A stretch of DNA of 64,000 bases from Mycteria americana (taxonomy: Eukaryota; Chordata; Aves; Ciconiiformes; Ciconiidae): contig NC_134366.1 in NCBI RefSeq assembly GCF_035582795.1, positions 5,004,828-5,068,827 of the forward strand, in the 5' to 3' direction. The notes under the pieces are model-generated. The model made no database searches and was not told the origin of the DNA. It worked only from the letters and a program-made list of their open reading frames with translations. Each line of letters starts with the position of its first letter. Position 1 is the first letter of the stretch. A program made the position numbers and the translations under genes. Below are positions 1 to 13,644 of the stretch, piece by piece.

Positions 1-777
1 ACCAAATTAAGAACCCATTCTCAGTTATGGAGTTTTATTTTATTCTATAGACCCCAAAGCTGATTTTTTCTTTTTTTAGTGAAATCCTATTCATTTTGAA
101 ATCAAATCATCTTGATTTCAACAGGAATGGAATTTCACCTTTAAAGCCTTTTGATGGGATACTGACCTTTTAAATTGAGTTAGTTTCCTTCATTCCTTGC
201 ATAACTGTTTTTTTTCTCAAAGAAGCATATGGGTAGAGATGCAGTCAGCTCATTAGTTGGTCACTAGAAATGTGCAGGCCTGTAAGGCTCCACTATGAAT
301 TACTCTGCACATCTATGCCAATATTGACAGGAGGTATTTAAGACATCATGATACTGATGAATACTGAGAAGTATTTAAAAGCACGTCAGAAGTTCTCTGA
401 TTAATTCTCACAGAAATGTTCCATTTCTAATTTTACAATATCCACTTAAATTCACATGGGAAATGTTTTTGATTTTTCAATGAGATCCTTCATGTGAGAG
501 TACAAAGGTGTCAGTTTTATTCTTAAACTCCATGTTGCTAAGAAATAGGAAAGGAAAAATAAAACTCGGTCAACAAAGGTTTTCCCTTAAGTATATCAGG
601 ACAGAAATAAACATAAGACATAAGGCTTGATGAATAAAATGACTAATTTTGTGTGCTGTGACTCTATCCTAGTACAACTGCTTACTGTTACCTACTTACG
701 TCTTTATACCGGGACTCTATTAATTTCAGATGCCATTTCTCTTGCTTGCTTCCCCAAGCTTCATAAAGTGGGCTTCA

Positions 778-920
778 AATATTAACAAGTTAATATTAAC
801 AAGTTAATAATAAATTGCAGTGTCATTTACAAGTTTATCAAATATTAACAAGTTAATAATAAATATTAACAAGTTAATCAAATATTAACAAGTTAATAAT
901 AAATTGCAGTGTCATTTACA
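778..920. repeat. AT-rich tandem repeat
   Basis: The motif atattaacaagttaat recurs five times. A larger unit of about 34 bp (aacaagttaataataa followed by attgcagtgtcatttaca) occurs at about 798-831 and again at 888-920. This indicates nested local duplication. Confidence 0.85.
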
Positions 921-3081
921 ACACGGGTGCATTCAGAAAGACATGCACAATCGTAAGTGGGGATGCCACATGCTGTTAATTTTGGATAAAGCAGCAGTTT
1001 TATACTTCAGCTCTGGAGAATGTTAGGGGCATTCACACATTTACACAAAGTGCAACTGCAGCATGGCTTCGTTTATTTGTTATAGTAGCAATCATTTTGG
1101 CACATGCTGGCACTGAAAGCAGAATAATGTCACCAGAGGCCGTTTCCTACACACTGCACTGGAATTGCTCAAAAATCTCAGCTGGAACACAGCCTGCCGA
1201 AGCCTGAGATCATAAAGGGCTTCTCGTGAGTAAATAACACTGATCCTGATGCTGGAACAAGTAGTTAAACCCTCCGCAAGCTCAGAAAGAGCATGGAGAA
1301 AAAGCCCAGAAAAAATCACACTTGATTTTATAATTGTATTTCATTTTTTTTCCACCAGCCTATGGTCTGCGCACAGATGCCACTGGCTGTGATCCATATA
1401 TAGAAAGAGGGAGGTTAAAAAAAAATCTGTCCTGTTACAGTTGTAAGCAGAGGGTCCCTTGAAGCATCCTCTGAAGTCACAATTCATCTTCTGCTGGTTC
1501 CACTTTCAGAAGTGTATCTGTGTTTTCCTAAAGTAGGTGTAAAAGGCAGGTCAGCAGGAGGCATCTGTTCATCTGACCCTAAAAGATGTGTAGGGTGATA
1601 AGTTCAGACATAACATTTCAAGAATGAAATTAAAATTGACAGCTTACACCTCAAGAGGAAAACAGCATTTAACAAAATTATGTTATTCAGGTATCAGTCT
1701 GTGTTAGGGGTGCTCCAAACCAGACCAGCACTTCACACACACACTCACAGCCCAAGATAACCATGTGGCTTTCATGAGGGGATGAAAAAGCAAAGCTCTT
1801 TCCCTCATTTTGCTCCGTTTTTGGTACACAATGGAAAACAGACTAGTGCTGCAGTAAACAAAATGCAATTTTACTTTAACCTGAAGGGACACTTGTTGTA
1901 AACATAGCAGTGATTACAAGAAACATGATAGCCAGGGGTTTGGCACAGAAACTGATAAAATCTTCTGGATACCTATCACTTTCCCTGTCTGCATGGTTTG
2001 TTTCTCCAGTTGTTCTCTGTTTTCACACTTAAAATTTTTGTATGATTTGCAGATTTATATAGCGCAACAAATGGCCATGAGTATAAGAGCCTTCCCAGGA
2101 AACCATGATCAAGATGTGTTTATTAGCTTGTTCATTCAAAAAAAGTCCTTTATTTTCAAAATCCTTAGCAATAAGCTAAAAAGCACAAGCCACATATGAA
2201 AATAAAGGTCATGCACTGGTAAACAGCAGGTAAGCACATCTAAGCACAAAATATTTCTGAACGTGAAGAACAGAAGAAGAGAGTAGATGTGCGTTTACTG
2301 TAAGACCACAGGCAGTGGCTTCACTTTGGATTTTGATCACAGACTAAAGTTATCCATGATATAAATTCTCTTTGCTTGGATATGTCTAGACGTTGAACGT
2401 TTTCTGGTAAGGAGAACCTTTTTATATTACACGCCATTAAAAAGCACAGCAAAGCAGAACCTGGTATGAGTCAGAATTTCACTGGGGTGACATGGAGTTA
2501 AGAATCAATAATAAAATTCTACTTCAGGCACCTGACATTTAATTTTGGATTTGTGATTAATATTGGATGTGAGGCACAACATACTAGTATGGCATTTCAT
2601 AACTGTTCACCTTTATTATAGAAAAAATGCTAGGAAATATTAAATCAGAAACCCATTGGTCCATTGCACAGAAGTCAGATTGTAGAGAACCTGGAGAAAA
2701 AAATCATCTGAATTGTTTAGGAAGCAAGAAGTCAGAGAGATGACCTCATGGAGGGGGAAATTTGAAACCTCCTCAGACCAAGAGCGGTGGTGACGCAACT
2801 TTCACATATGCCTACAGTGGAATGAAGGACGGGAGGAGATTTCCCCGAGTTGCTGATCTCAACACACTATGTCCTACAACCACTTTCAGGAACTTTTGTT
2901 GATGGAGGAGCAAGTTCCCATCCCACAGGTTCAGAGCACAGAAAGGCCCCAGGGGGTTGCAGTTGTCCAGTAGTGCTGTTAAAAGCCCCAAAAGTATTAA
3001 TGTCAAATTTACTTCCTTTTTTTAATAGCTTAAAATATGTATCCAAAAGCTTCGTCTCTCCCCTAGTGGCTTACATCATGT

Positions 3082-4173
3082 TATGTGATTAAAAACTAAT
3101 CACCATAAACACCAAGGTTCAGTGAGGATCAGGAGGACAATGACTGGGGAGACCACAGGTCAAGGTGACGGATGTTAGAGGCACTTGGATCCAAGAGCCC
3201 AGTGGCTGCAAGGCTGCCACAGCTCCATGTCCCTAGGCTCAGCGAGCTGTGAGGTTCAGCATGTATTCCCAACAGGCATGCACACACTCACAGTCTCTCT
3301 AGTAGCTGCTTTGGACCTACAGACCCTTCAGTAGCCAACTTGCTGACCCTCTGGTCCCTCCAGTATTTGGCCCCAGGGCCATGGTGTCTCCCATGCCCAG
3401 CTCCCAGACCTCCTACCCTTCTCACCAGATAGTCTGGTTTGAAGTTCGCTAACAAATTAGGTATACCCACATGCACACACACACAGAGGACTGCAGTCCT
3501 TAGGGAAATGCTCACACACCCTGGTTTCTCCAGTTCCTGGCCCCACAGACACACAGAGTCCTGCGAGCCATGGCCCCTTCTCCTACTGCTGGCACTCAGA
3601 CCCCATACACACATGTGCATGCAGCATAGGGAGCGCCTCACCCAGGAAAATATTTGGAAAATGGGATTTAATAAGAAGACAGGACAGACTGAGCTGAGCA
3701 AGCGCAGAACATGTCCAGCCCTGGTTTATACGCATTCGACTGCTTTTATCCCCTTATCCCTCTGTTTTCCCACACTTGCTCCTCCCCAAGTCACATTGAT
3801 TGGTCCTTCCCCCAGACATCCTATAATAAGTCTCACACACTCTCACAATACCCGTAAAAACATCCCACAACAAGTTTTACGCAATCCTCAAATGCTCCTC
3901 CCTTGCATCCCACTATGAGTCCTGTTCCTGTGAATGCAGTAAACCCCACAGCTTTCAAGGCCTCCTGGGAAGCGTTTCTTTGGCCAAGCCAAGCCATCTC
4001 AGTGGGACTCAGCCCGACCGCGGGCTGATCACCCTCCCTGGGTAGCCCCAGGAGCAACTGAGCCAGAGTACTCCATTGGCACTAATTACGCTGTTGGGGT
4101 TCCTCCACCTATTGTAGTTCCTCAACTCCTTGATGAGCCTTTGTGGTTATGGTGATTAGCAATTAATCTCATA
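3082..4173. mobile_element. Unidentified 1.1 kb block bounded by about 40-bp inverted repeats
   Basis: Left end (from 3082) and the reverse complement of the right end (from 4173) align as tatgtgattaaaaactaat versus tatgagattaattgctaat, then caccataaacaccaagg versus caccataaccacaaagg. That is about 33 matches in 40. The interior is GC-richer and more CpG- and CA-rich than its surroundings. On the minus strand it has a TATA-like gcgtataaacc (about 3730) and a downstream attaaatcccattttcc (about 3670), an arrangement like an LTR promoter and poly(A) signal. No transposase or retroviral coding sequence was seen. It could be a non-autonomous DNA transposon or a solo LTR with an unusually long inverted repeat. 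No clear target-site duplication was found. Confidence 0.4.
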
Positions 4174-7100
4174 TGCTAACAGATTAGGGAAACATCCTGC
4201 CTGCTGCCTCGTTTATTGCTCTTCTGATCAGCCCTCGCATGACACCTAGCATGATTTGCCCACTTGCTGATTCGAAAATATCATGCTCTGCTGCTTCCAA
4301 TTGCCCAGGCTGCATTAAGCTCCCAAGGTCTGGGGAACCCTGTCTGGCCAACATCTCACTGTGCTCTCTTCCTTTCAGCCACCCTATATCAATCAACAGC
4401 TTCTTCGCACTCACATCTGTGAAGGTTTTGAGATCCTATAAAACTCTTCCTGATATACAACTTCTGTCTCATTTGTTATTGTGTGCCTTTCCCTTTGGCT
4501 CCTTCCCTCCAATTAAGGCAGGAGTCTTTCCTCTGGGTTTTCTTCTCATTCACTCTGAGTCAAAGATGTGTGATGCCTGCAACTCTCCCTCATTCACGTC
4601 CCTACGCAAAGCTCCTTTTCCCTGGAAGACTCACCAAATCAGCTGGCGAAACATCTTCTCCACCCCACTGTGAGATATAAGGGCAAGAATGAAGAGATCA
4701 GTGAAAAACAGCAATAACTCTGCTTTATCAAGCAGATATTCTAGATTTTGCAGATTGGTTTTAAAGCAAAGAAATCGATTTTGAAGCAGGGTCCACATGA
4801 AAATTTTTCCCTTTCCTAACCCTGGTAACACACATGAGGGTACATAATCTCTTCCTTCCAGACTCATTCCAGCAGCCACAGAATCTGCCCAACCCTTCTG
4901 CTGCCCCCAGGACCGATCACAATCGGGGCAAGGCAAAGAAAAAGCTTCGCCTCCCAGAGTTGTGCATCATAAAATTTAGCAGCACCCCAACATACATTCT
5001 TCAAAGGTAATACTTTGAAGACCCCAACAAGAACAGATTGTTCAGTTTCTCTCTTTCTTTTACAAGCCGTTGTAGGGCATACTTTTTCCATACTCTTCGA
5101 TGCTTTACTAGAGTAGGGACTGTGCTCTGAAGGTGTGGCAATGTTACAACTCAACTGAAGTCAGAGGATTTACGCAGTCTGAAGACCTGGCCCTACATTT
5201 CACCTTGGCCTTTCTAGCATACTCATTTAATTTAACCCAAGGCCAGGAATTAAAATAAAAAACAACAATTCATGCCTGGTTACATTTGTGCTTGTGACCT
5301 ATGCCTGTCTGAACAGGAGTTGGACAGGACAAAGCACAATGCACTTCCTTACTTTTATTGCTTTCATTCACTTCATGTCATGCCAAAGAAGGTTGATTTA
5401 GGAAGTTCTAGTAATTAACTGCTGATGTTTTTGACTGCTGTTCCCAAGAGACTTACAATGACTTGTAATGGTTGTTCTGCAGGAAACTCTTTCTGGAACG
5501 ATGGTAGATAACATATATTCTCCGTACGGCTTTACTTTTACTTGATTATTTTTTTAAGCAAGGAACATAATTTTTCCTTTACACAAAAGTCACCTGTTCC
5601 CTGCATCCCAGGAACCTCATAAGTCACCATTCTCCTCTCAGACCATACTGACATTTTCCTGTCAGGGTCCACAAAAGAAAGAGGCTTCTTAATTCAGTTA
5701 CACATTAGACATAGGATATGTAAAATGGACAAAACAAGCAAGGAGAGAGTAAAAATTAATGCTGTCTTTATACGTAGCAGTTGAGAAAACGCAAAAGGAG
5801 GAAGCACAGGAGCAATGTGTATTTGGAGAGCACAAGTTGTTAGAAGAATTTAAATCTAGGCTGGTGCAACTAGAGGAGACTGACAGCTCCTAAGATGGCC
5901 TCGTGGCTGTTCAGTCTATCACTCTTCAGGATGCCTCCTTGTATTTTTAACTCACTGTTCTGTTAAAAATTAGTGGATATCTTAGCACTGTTGCATAAAA
6001 CCTAACAAATTCCACCCAAAATTAAAAGAAATATAATAATTATCATTCTAATTCCTCTTTCTGTGCCCTCTGCTAATCATGCACACGTGTATTTCTCAAA
6101 GCTTATGGCATGCAGCCATCAGACACCTATTTTCTCTCTTAGATGGCTAGAAGTTGCGTATCCATGGATATATTTCATACTGTAAAAAAAAAAAGCCAGA
6201 TTTTCAGATTTTCACCTACTGTGTTAATCTACTACTGACATTGAAAACTCCTGAAAAATCATAAAAGCAGAGGAGGTTCTAATATCTATGTTGTATTTGT
6301 CAGGTTTGCAAACTGGAATCATAACTTTAATAAAACTGGATTGTTTCTTACAGAACTGACTTGACGAAGAGTGACTCAGGAAGGCTATTGTGCCTGATAG
6401 GAATTCAGCCCTGAGAAGGATGTCAGTCATAATAAAACTGTTCTGTACTGAAGTGCTCGTAAAAGACCGGCTTTCTTCACATGCCATTGCAAAGCTTTAC
6501 TCATTTGTCACAACTATCTAGGACTGACATTTACCAGCCGCAATTTGCTATTGTGATTTTTTTTCTCTTTTACTTCTTAAACTCTTTTATTTTACTTAAC
6601 CAAACGCAAACAACCTATGACAGCAGATTTGAAATCATATCAACAATGTATTACAGCCACTTAAAAACAGGAATACGGAGATGTATCATAGACAATAAGA
6701 CATAAAGACACAAACCGTGAACCTTTTTCTCAGCCAAAATGTAATAGAGTGCAAGATGGTTATCTTCCATGTGAGATAAATCAAAATATGGAGCACACCG
6801 AAAACAGTATATAGCTGATTTGGACTTGGCATGAGTTTGGCCCTTAGTATGTTTTTCTCCTGAATTTAATGGTCTATAATGTAAATGAAGTGTAGGCCTA
6901 AAACCGCACCACAAAGAAGAAAAAAATTGAATAACACAAAAATCAGTGATTCATGATGTCCTATGCCTCTAGAGTAAAATGCCTTGTAGCCTCTTCCATG
7001 TTCGATGTTTAAGATGGATTTTTTCTTTTTACTTGAGTTACTAAAATTAATTTACTGTTGCACCTTCCACCCCCACTTATAATGATGCCTTTTTAACGTT

Positions 7101-10100
7101 TAGGATTTAATCCCTATCAAAACTTCATTCATGTGACCCACGTCATATGCACAGTGGCTACTTGGTAACTGTGATCTTCAGTTGGGGTTTTAACTTCTCT
7201 TTGGAAATAACCTTGCAGAAACCCGGACGTCCTCAGGGGAACGGTGCCACACAGATCTGCACAGGTGGAGACCGTGGACCACTCCCTTCCCTCAGCCAGA
7301 AGTTACATTTTTCCATGCTCCCTGCAGCAATATCCAGAATTCAAGGTCTGGAGACCTTGGCTTATATCCACAACACTTACCAAACCAAGTACATCTCAGC
7401 AAAAGGTATGTTTGCGGAATGTAACTTTTAACCTCATATTCTTTGTGTATTGTACAGAGAGGAGCGGAACAGTTTTATTCTTTTTTTGGTTACACATTCT
7501 TTCCTAGTGTTTTGTCAATTAATAAATATTTGCAGAATTCCAGTGCACGGAGTATTTTTACAAATGCCCAGAATATTTGTTAGATTAATTTGGAAGTCCT
7601 TGCCAAATGATAAGATAATGATAAGAAAATAAGCAGAACACCCACACAAGGTACAGATATCTCGGGTGTTTTATCAGGATTTAGGATTGTGACACAGTCC
7701 TCGTGCTGTTATACAAGAAATCTATACTTACAAAATCTCATGTCCAGGACACCTTCCAGGTCTTAACTCTGATATGCCTCCTGTGTGCCCACGTGAGCAA
7801 CCAAACTTTATCAGCAGCTCCTTCTCCAAACGCCGGCAAATTCCTGCTGCTCAGTCCTGTGATGTCTTTCACAATGAGATATTTCTCTATCTCACAGCTA
7901 AAAGGTGTGAAGTGGAAGACTGAGGTAAGAATGGTGCAGGAGCCAGGAGGAATCTCTAACCCATCATCTCATTCTCTTCTTTTGTCTAGTATATGGGTTT
8001 ATAAACACATTCGTCTTCTTTTCTGACTTTATCACTCACACACAGTGGGATCCATCTGAACCAGTCACTCTACCCTCCTGATAGTCAGCATAATCAGTGG
8101 GGATCGAGCCAGCAGCTGCCTGGGAAGTGAAAAATGCAATTCACTTAGTAGGCACCTAAAACAGGCCAGGTGACTCATGCCCATAGTGTGCCTGTTTCTC
8201 CCCAGTGGCTGTAAAGATAGTCCTGGGTCACTGGTTTACATGGAGATACCTACCCTGTAGACACCTCTTACTAGATTAGATGGACCCTGCCTGAGATTCA
8301 CAGATGAGACTAAACTTCCTACAGCAGGAAGCTGCCTAAATACAATAACTATTGACAAGACCAGTTGACAATGTTAGGAGATTTTGGGTTGGGATGACCA
8401 CTTTCAGACACATGAAAGACCTTTATTTTGAGATTGTGGACGCTCAGGACTTTCCAGTGCCTTTATAGGCATTGGTACATCAAGCAGACAGACTGTGTTA
8501 CAAACAGCTCCCAGTAAGCAATGCATGGACCAGCTGTGAAAATTAAATCAGGGTTGCATCTAAACCCATTAGCCTTGCTGCATCTCAGCCAATTAGCCTC
8601 CATAAAAGAATGAGGGTTTATAAGTTCTCCTTCAGAGCCATATTAATGTCACACTGCTGCTTCCAGATTTACTGAGTATCTGAATCTAGTCTCTGCACAG
8701 AACCACCTCATCTCAAGCTGCCCACAGCCAACTCAGTATACTCTATTTTTTCATGTATCATCTCAGGTTTCTCAAATAGGCCTTGAAAATTGAGGCACCC
8801 AGACCCATGAGTTGCTATAGGACATTTTAATCTGTGCAGACCAAGGCTGTGTTATGCAAAGCATGCTGTGAATAGCACGTAATGTGCACAGTGCCATGGA
8901 AACCACACACTAGCTGAAACACACCTTTATGCCAAGAGCTAGACATCAAAGAAATAGTGCTCTAGTTCGAGGGTCTAGCAAAAGTCTCAATGCTATCATT
9001 CTTCTGAACAGCTAAGAGTTGTGCCTTTAAGCACAACTTCTATGAAGTGTCAACTGTTGCAGTTCAGCATAATTTCTTCAAGCAAAAGAAAAAAAACCCA
9101 AAACCACAGCAGATGAAGCTTGAAATCTTGGTCTGCTGATAAATATTTATCTTTGAAAAAAGTAACTTTGCATACTTGAGAGGGCTTTTCTTTTTGAAAT
9201 CAGTGCTTGTTTCCATGTTGATATAGTCAATAACTATAGTTAATGAAGGACATCACAAAAATACGTTGCATTCTGCTGTAACAACAATCCCTCCCCACCC
9301 TGGTTGAAATGACAAATAAAATATCTGATTGAAAATGCCCTTTTTCCTTCTCTAGTTTTATAAACAAAGCTGCTAAGGAGAAACTGCTTCTTTATTTTAG
9401 AGCTAATGTTGGATTTATTATCTTTTAGCCAATGAAAACAAATAAATGAAGAATGCTAGTATATACAAAGTGTTCTTAATGGGATGAGTTTTCCTCAGGT
9501 TATGCAGCAGACTGGGCCCTGGATCATATGGACATGCAGGAACAATCATTTTCTTTCTATGAAGAAACCTCCCTGTTTCCTATATGATCTTATTGATGAA
9601 CAGAAAAATAAAATAATGCACATCAGTCATAAAGGCTTTGGTGCGTGATTCTTAAGATTTAGGTTTCTACAAGCATGAACTGAAGGAACAAATTATTAAA
9701 AGACGAACTTTGGTGTGGGTTTAGTTTTTATCACCTACTCCACAATAACTGTCCATATACTGGGTCTGGTCAGTGTGAAATAATTCAAGACAGTTTCGTC
9801 CATAGCAAACTTACCCTGGGACAGGAAAATGAAACAGAATTACAAACATAATGCAAATCTATATTTTGTGTCACATTACATTTTTGTAATCATACCCTAA
9901 ATCATGTAGACACTCTGAAGAACTTACTAGTTTACCCCTTCAAAAACTGATACCAGCCTTTTCAGAAACAACCAGTGATTTGAGGTCCTCGTGGTTTAAT
10001 GGAGCTCCCAACCACCACCACAAAATCGTGCCTTCCTCAAGCACTTCAGTTTCAGCAATTGAATATTTAGAGCCCCTAAACCAATCACTTCTGAAAAACT

Positions 10101-13100
10101 TGGCTTATGGCTGTGTCATTTTTGCAAGCTCTTCAGCTTTCCTCTGATTTCTAAAATGACCATTTCCTGTCATTTCAAATCAGCTCATTAGATATACTAG
10201 GAACAAAACCAAAAAGAAATCTGCCTCAGAAAAGCGAAGACTTAAAAACAACAGACTCAATTGTCACTTCTGCTCTACCTTGGAACCAAACACATAGTGA
10301 CAGCAGAGATTCATTCATGATAGTCATCACATCTCAAAATTTTCCCAGATTTGACCAGCTTAATAAGGGCAGATATGTAGAAAACCAAACACCAGCAGGT
10401 TCATCAAATTAAGTCTGAATTTTACCCACAATGATGATCTTTTCACAAGTGGTTGCTGCTGCAGTAATAAAATTTTTTTCTGTTGCAGCGTAGGCCTGCA
10501 GATGGATAAGAAACCTACCCAGCGTGTGCACGTACCCCTCCTGCCCAGACTCCCAATAAAACTCTGCAACGTGACTGCCTCTTCCCTGATTTTGGTCAGG
10601 ATGATGCGACTCACGTCAGACTAAACAACGACAGGCAATGAGATCTTTGCAGATTTCACTGTCGCTTGGGTAGGCTTCAAACAGAACACGGCGGATGTGC
10701 GTACATGCAGTCAGATAGTACCTTATGCTTTAAGCTAGCTTCAGACTAGTTGGTTTAAATACCTGTAGCTGCGTCGGTGTAACACCACCGAGGTCAGCGT
10801 GGGCTACTTTATCCCACTCCGACTGCACGACAGTTCTGCTTGCAGAAGAGGAGGCTTAACTTTTCGTTATTATTCCCCTGACCTGATGAGGCCCATGAAA
10901 CATTTATAATCTAATCTCCCAGATTAATTTCCATTAGCAAATGAATTATTAAAAAAATGAGGTGGAAATCTGGGCTGTTACTATTACCATTGCTTTAAAT
11001 GTTTTATTTGTATGGGACATTCTGTACAAGATAAAGTTAAACATACATTTTGTACAAAGGTGACATATATGACACCCTACCAGAATAGTACCTCTGCTTA
11101 GATATTCACCTACATACACAATATGCCATGTCTGTTTTTAGCTAAGGGGTCAATTTTCAGCAAAGGGTATATTTTTTTATGCCACAGAAGAAAAGAGAAT
11201 GAAATCAAGACATCATGCAGACCAAGCGCCAATGTAACCGGTGTCTTTTAATGCTGAAATATCAAATGGTTGCTGCTTTGTTCATTTTAGGAAGTTACGT
11301 TCATTGGGCAATGAAAAAGAAAATGAGAAACCATGAAGAGGAAAACGTAATAAAAACCAAATAGATGCATGCTGCTGGAACAGGATTTAATTCTGCACAG
11401 ATCTGTGCAAAGGTTTTTGCATTGCTGTATCACATTTTGCATTGCTTGTCTGATTGACTCAAAAAGCCCTGTATTGTCTTAAGGGAAATAACCTCCAGTG
11501 CTTTATATCGAATAAAAACATGCAAGTCGTCTTCTTGATGCAGACAGCCATCGAGGTACTACTCTGGCATTTTTCTGCAGAAGAACTAGATCTAAATGAA
11601 TGCTCTGGTTGCACATTTCCTCCTCATGGAAGAATGCCCTAGCAAATCTCAAGAGCCATCTCTCTTGCCTAGTAAGGACACTGCCGTTGAACCCTGGAGA
11701 AGGAAAATACTGCTTTTAGGCTCCAGGAGCAAGGATTGTGAAAGGAGCTTAGCAATGCTGAGGTTCTCAGTGCTCCGGTTTGCTGGAATTACCCTACACG
11801 GGTGGTGGTTTGGTGAAGTGGTCCCAGTGCTTTATTTCTGCTTTTGTGAGTGAAGGCACAGGTGAATCTGGAGTTAGTTCATCTTAAATAGATGACAGGT
11901 GGACAGTGGGCTTTGCAGAACAAATATACGTGGACATAATGACAGATAATGGGTAAGAAAGAGCTGTCTCACTGAGGTTCTGTTGTAACAGAGATTAAGT
12001 TTCAACAAAAATACTCTCCATAACCAGTGATGAAGGAGCCTCAAAGGTCTTTGCAGCCTGTTTTAGAAAGAGGGTCAAAGTTCAGGGCCTCTCCTAATCT
12101 TCATTTATCCTCCAAGATAAACCATAAAACACAATCTATTTCCAAGGCCTATTCAATAATCTATACTTTTTCTTATACCCCGAAAATCCTTACATTTTCA
12201 TGGGTGAAATCCATCTGAGGCAATCCTACTCATCATCCTACAGTCTGGAGCACAGTCCTTCTCATCCTAAAGCAATGATACACCACACCCTGCTATCTCC
12301 CCTCCTCTGAACAGAGAAGAACAGACCCTCTGAACACATCTGCACTGCAGACATCCATATTTTAGTCAGACGAAATCTGGCCTGTCACAAAGCATCTCCC
12401 TCCTTCCCCAGATGAACTCTTATCTTTGCTGCTCTTCTATCAGGGAGTGGAAGGTTATCTCCGCACTGACATACTTTAAAGCAGTGTGCTTTAAAGTAAA
12501 TAGTGATGGTTTACTACATTGGAAACTCCAGAAAGGAATTTTTTTGTTAAACCTGGTTCCAAAAATCTTCCACCATTTCTCACCTCCACACTGTTTTCTG
12601 TCCAAATGCACTATGCAAAAAATCTTACTTTACATTATAGAGTCCCTGTGAGGTAGGTGGGAAAATCAGACTCTACTTGCTTCATGAAACAAAGCGTGGA
12701 CTATAGTTCATAGACATTTCAAGAGAAGCAAAGGCTTTGGATCTGGGATCTTTGACTGTTTGGGATCTCCCACTCCCAGAAATGCTACAGCTCACACTGA
12801 GGCAATCTCTTACTGGGGAACTGGAGTGCTTGAAGTTTGGATGATGAGTGCATCTTAAAGACAGTATTGGGTCCACCCATACCTGACAGTACAAACATAT
12901 CCCCATATACACAAAGATGAAAGGGTTTGCCAAAGGCCATGTAACATCCCCGCAGTAGAGTCAGGAATGAGCTTAAATCTGATGCTGCCTTTGCCTCTGA
13001 GGCTGAATGGGAGATTGTAATCTCACAAAGTTTAAAGAAGTTTGCCTATCTGATCTAAACCAAACAAATTACATTACACTGAATTAAATAAAATTAAAAT

Positions 13101-13644
13101 GACTGAAACTTTGAGATGCTTCACTGCATATAGATAGTTTGATGTGAATGGGAAGCAAAGGGGGAGACGTTCATTCAAAGACTATCTAAACCTTTCTGGT
13201 ACTCTGTTATGGCTTATATTCAGGTTGGTTTCAAAATCTAGCTCAAGTGCTAATTCCCCGAGATTTGTATTTGCATAGTCAGTTTGGTATCCCTACACTA
13301 CACACAGTAGGAGATTGAATTTTTGTTGGAAATTGATTCTGGAAATAGCAACTAGTTTATCAACACTCAGAGGAGTTTGCATACTGACTAGGAAGAAGGT
13401 GCTATGATAAATATCAGAAAGTAAAAAGTTCTTTATTAAACTCTTATGAAATAATCACTCTCAAGAGAGAGGAATAATTCTAGAAACACCATTTATCTGC
13501 CTTTTTTCCAAGACATTTTTTCCAATCTTCAGTTCAGCAACTTGTTCCAATTTTGGTAAAGTGTTGGCAAAATATGTCACTTAAAGAATTCATTTCAGAG
13601 TACAAACTGCTGTTTCGGTACCTCGTGATACATCTCCACAGTAC

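Larger units (their letters stand above)
1..13644. other. Intergenic region downstream of MINDY4
   Basis: No recognisable protein-coding gene on either strand. In mammals AQP1 follows MINDY4 in the same orientation; no aquaporin NPA motif or N-terminal sequence is visible, so any AQP1 orthologue lies beyond position 1. The interval holds the tandem repeat at 778-920, the inverted-repeat-bounded block at 3082-4173, plus-strand exon-like segments at 7219-7924, and a CpG cluster at about 10518-10870. The remainder shows nothing I can name. Confidence 0.7.

Noticed and set aside
3439..3918. 159-codon plus-strand open frame (and a 137-codon minus-strand one at 3288-3701)
   Set aside because: Both lie in the CA- and GC-richer inverted-repeat block, overlap on opposite strands, and have low-complexity His/Thr/Pro-rich composition. 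No known domain was recognised.
4239..4673. 144-codon plus-strand open frame
   Set aside because: Pyrimidine-rich composition with no conserved domain and no splice context; not supported as a gene.
8250..8310. Possible old CR1 tail (actagattagatggaccctg)
   Set aside because: One short resemblance without supporting flanking sequence.
12630..12960. Possible reverse MIR-like fragment (ctgtgaggtaggtgggaaaa ... ccaaaggccatgtaacatcc)
   Set aside because: Two short similar stretches are separated by about 200 bp of unrelated sequence; too weak to call by eye.
1..13644. AQP1, expected next to MINDY4 by mammalian gene order
   Set aside because: No NPA motif, N-terminal sequence or plausible exon was found on the minus strand, so it is not in this window.
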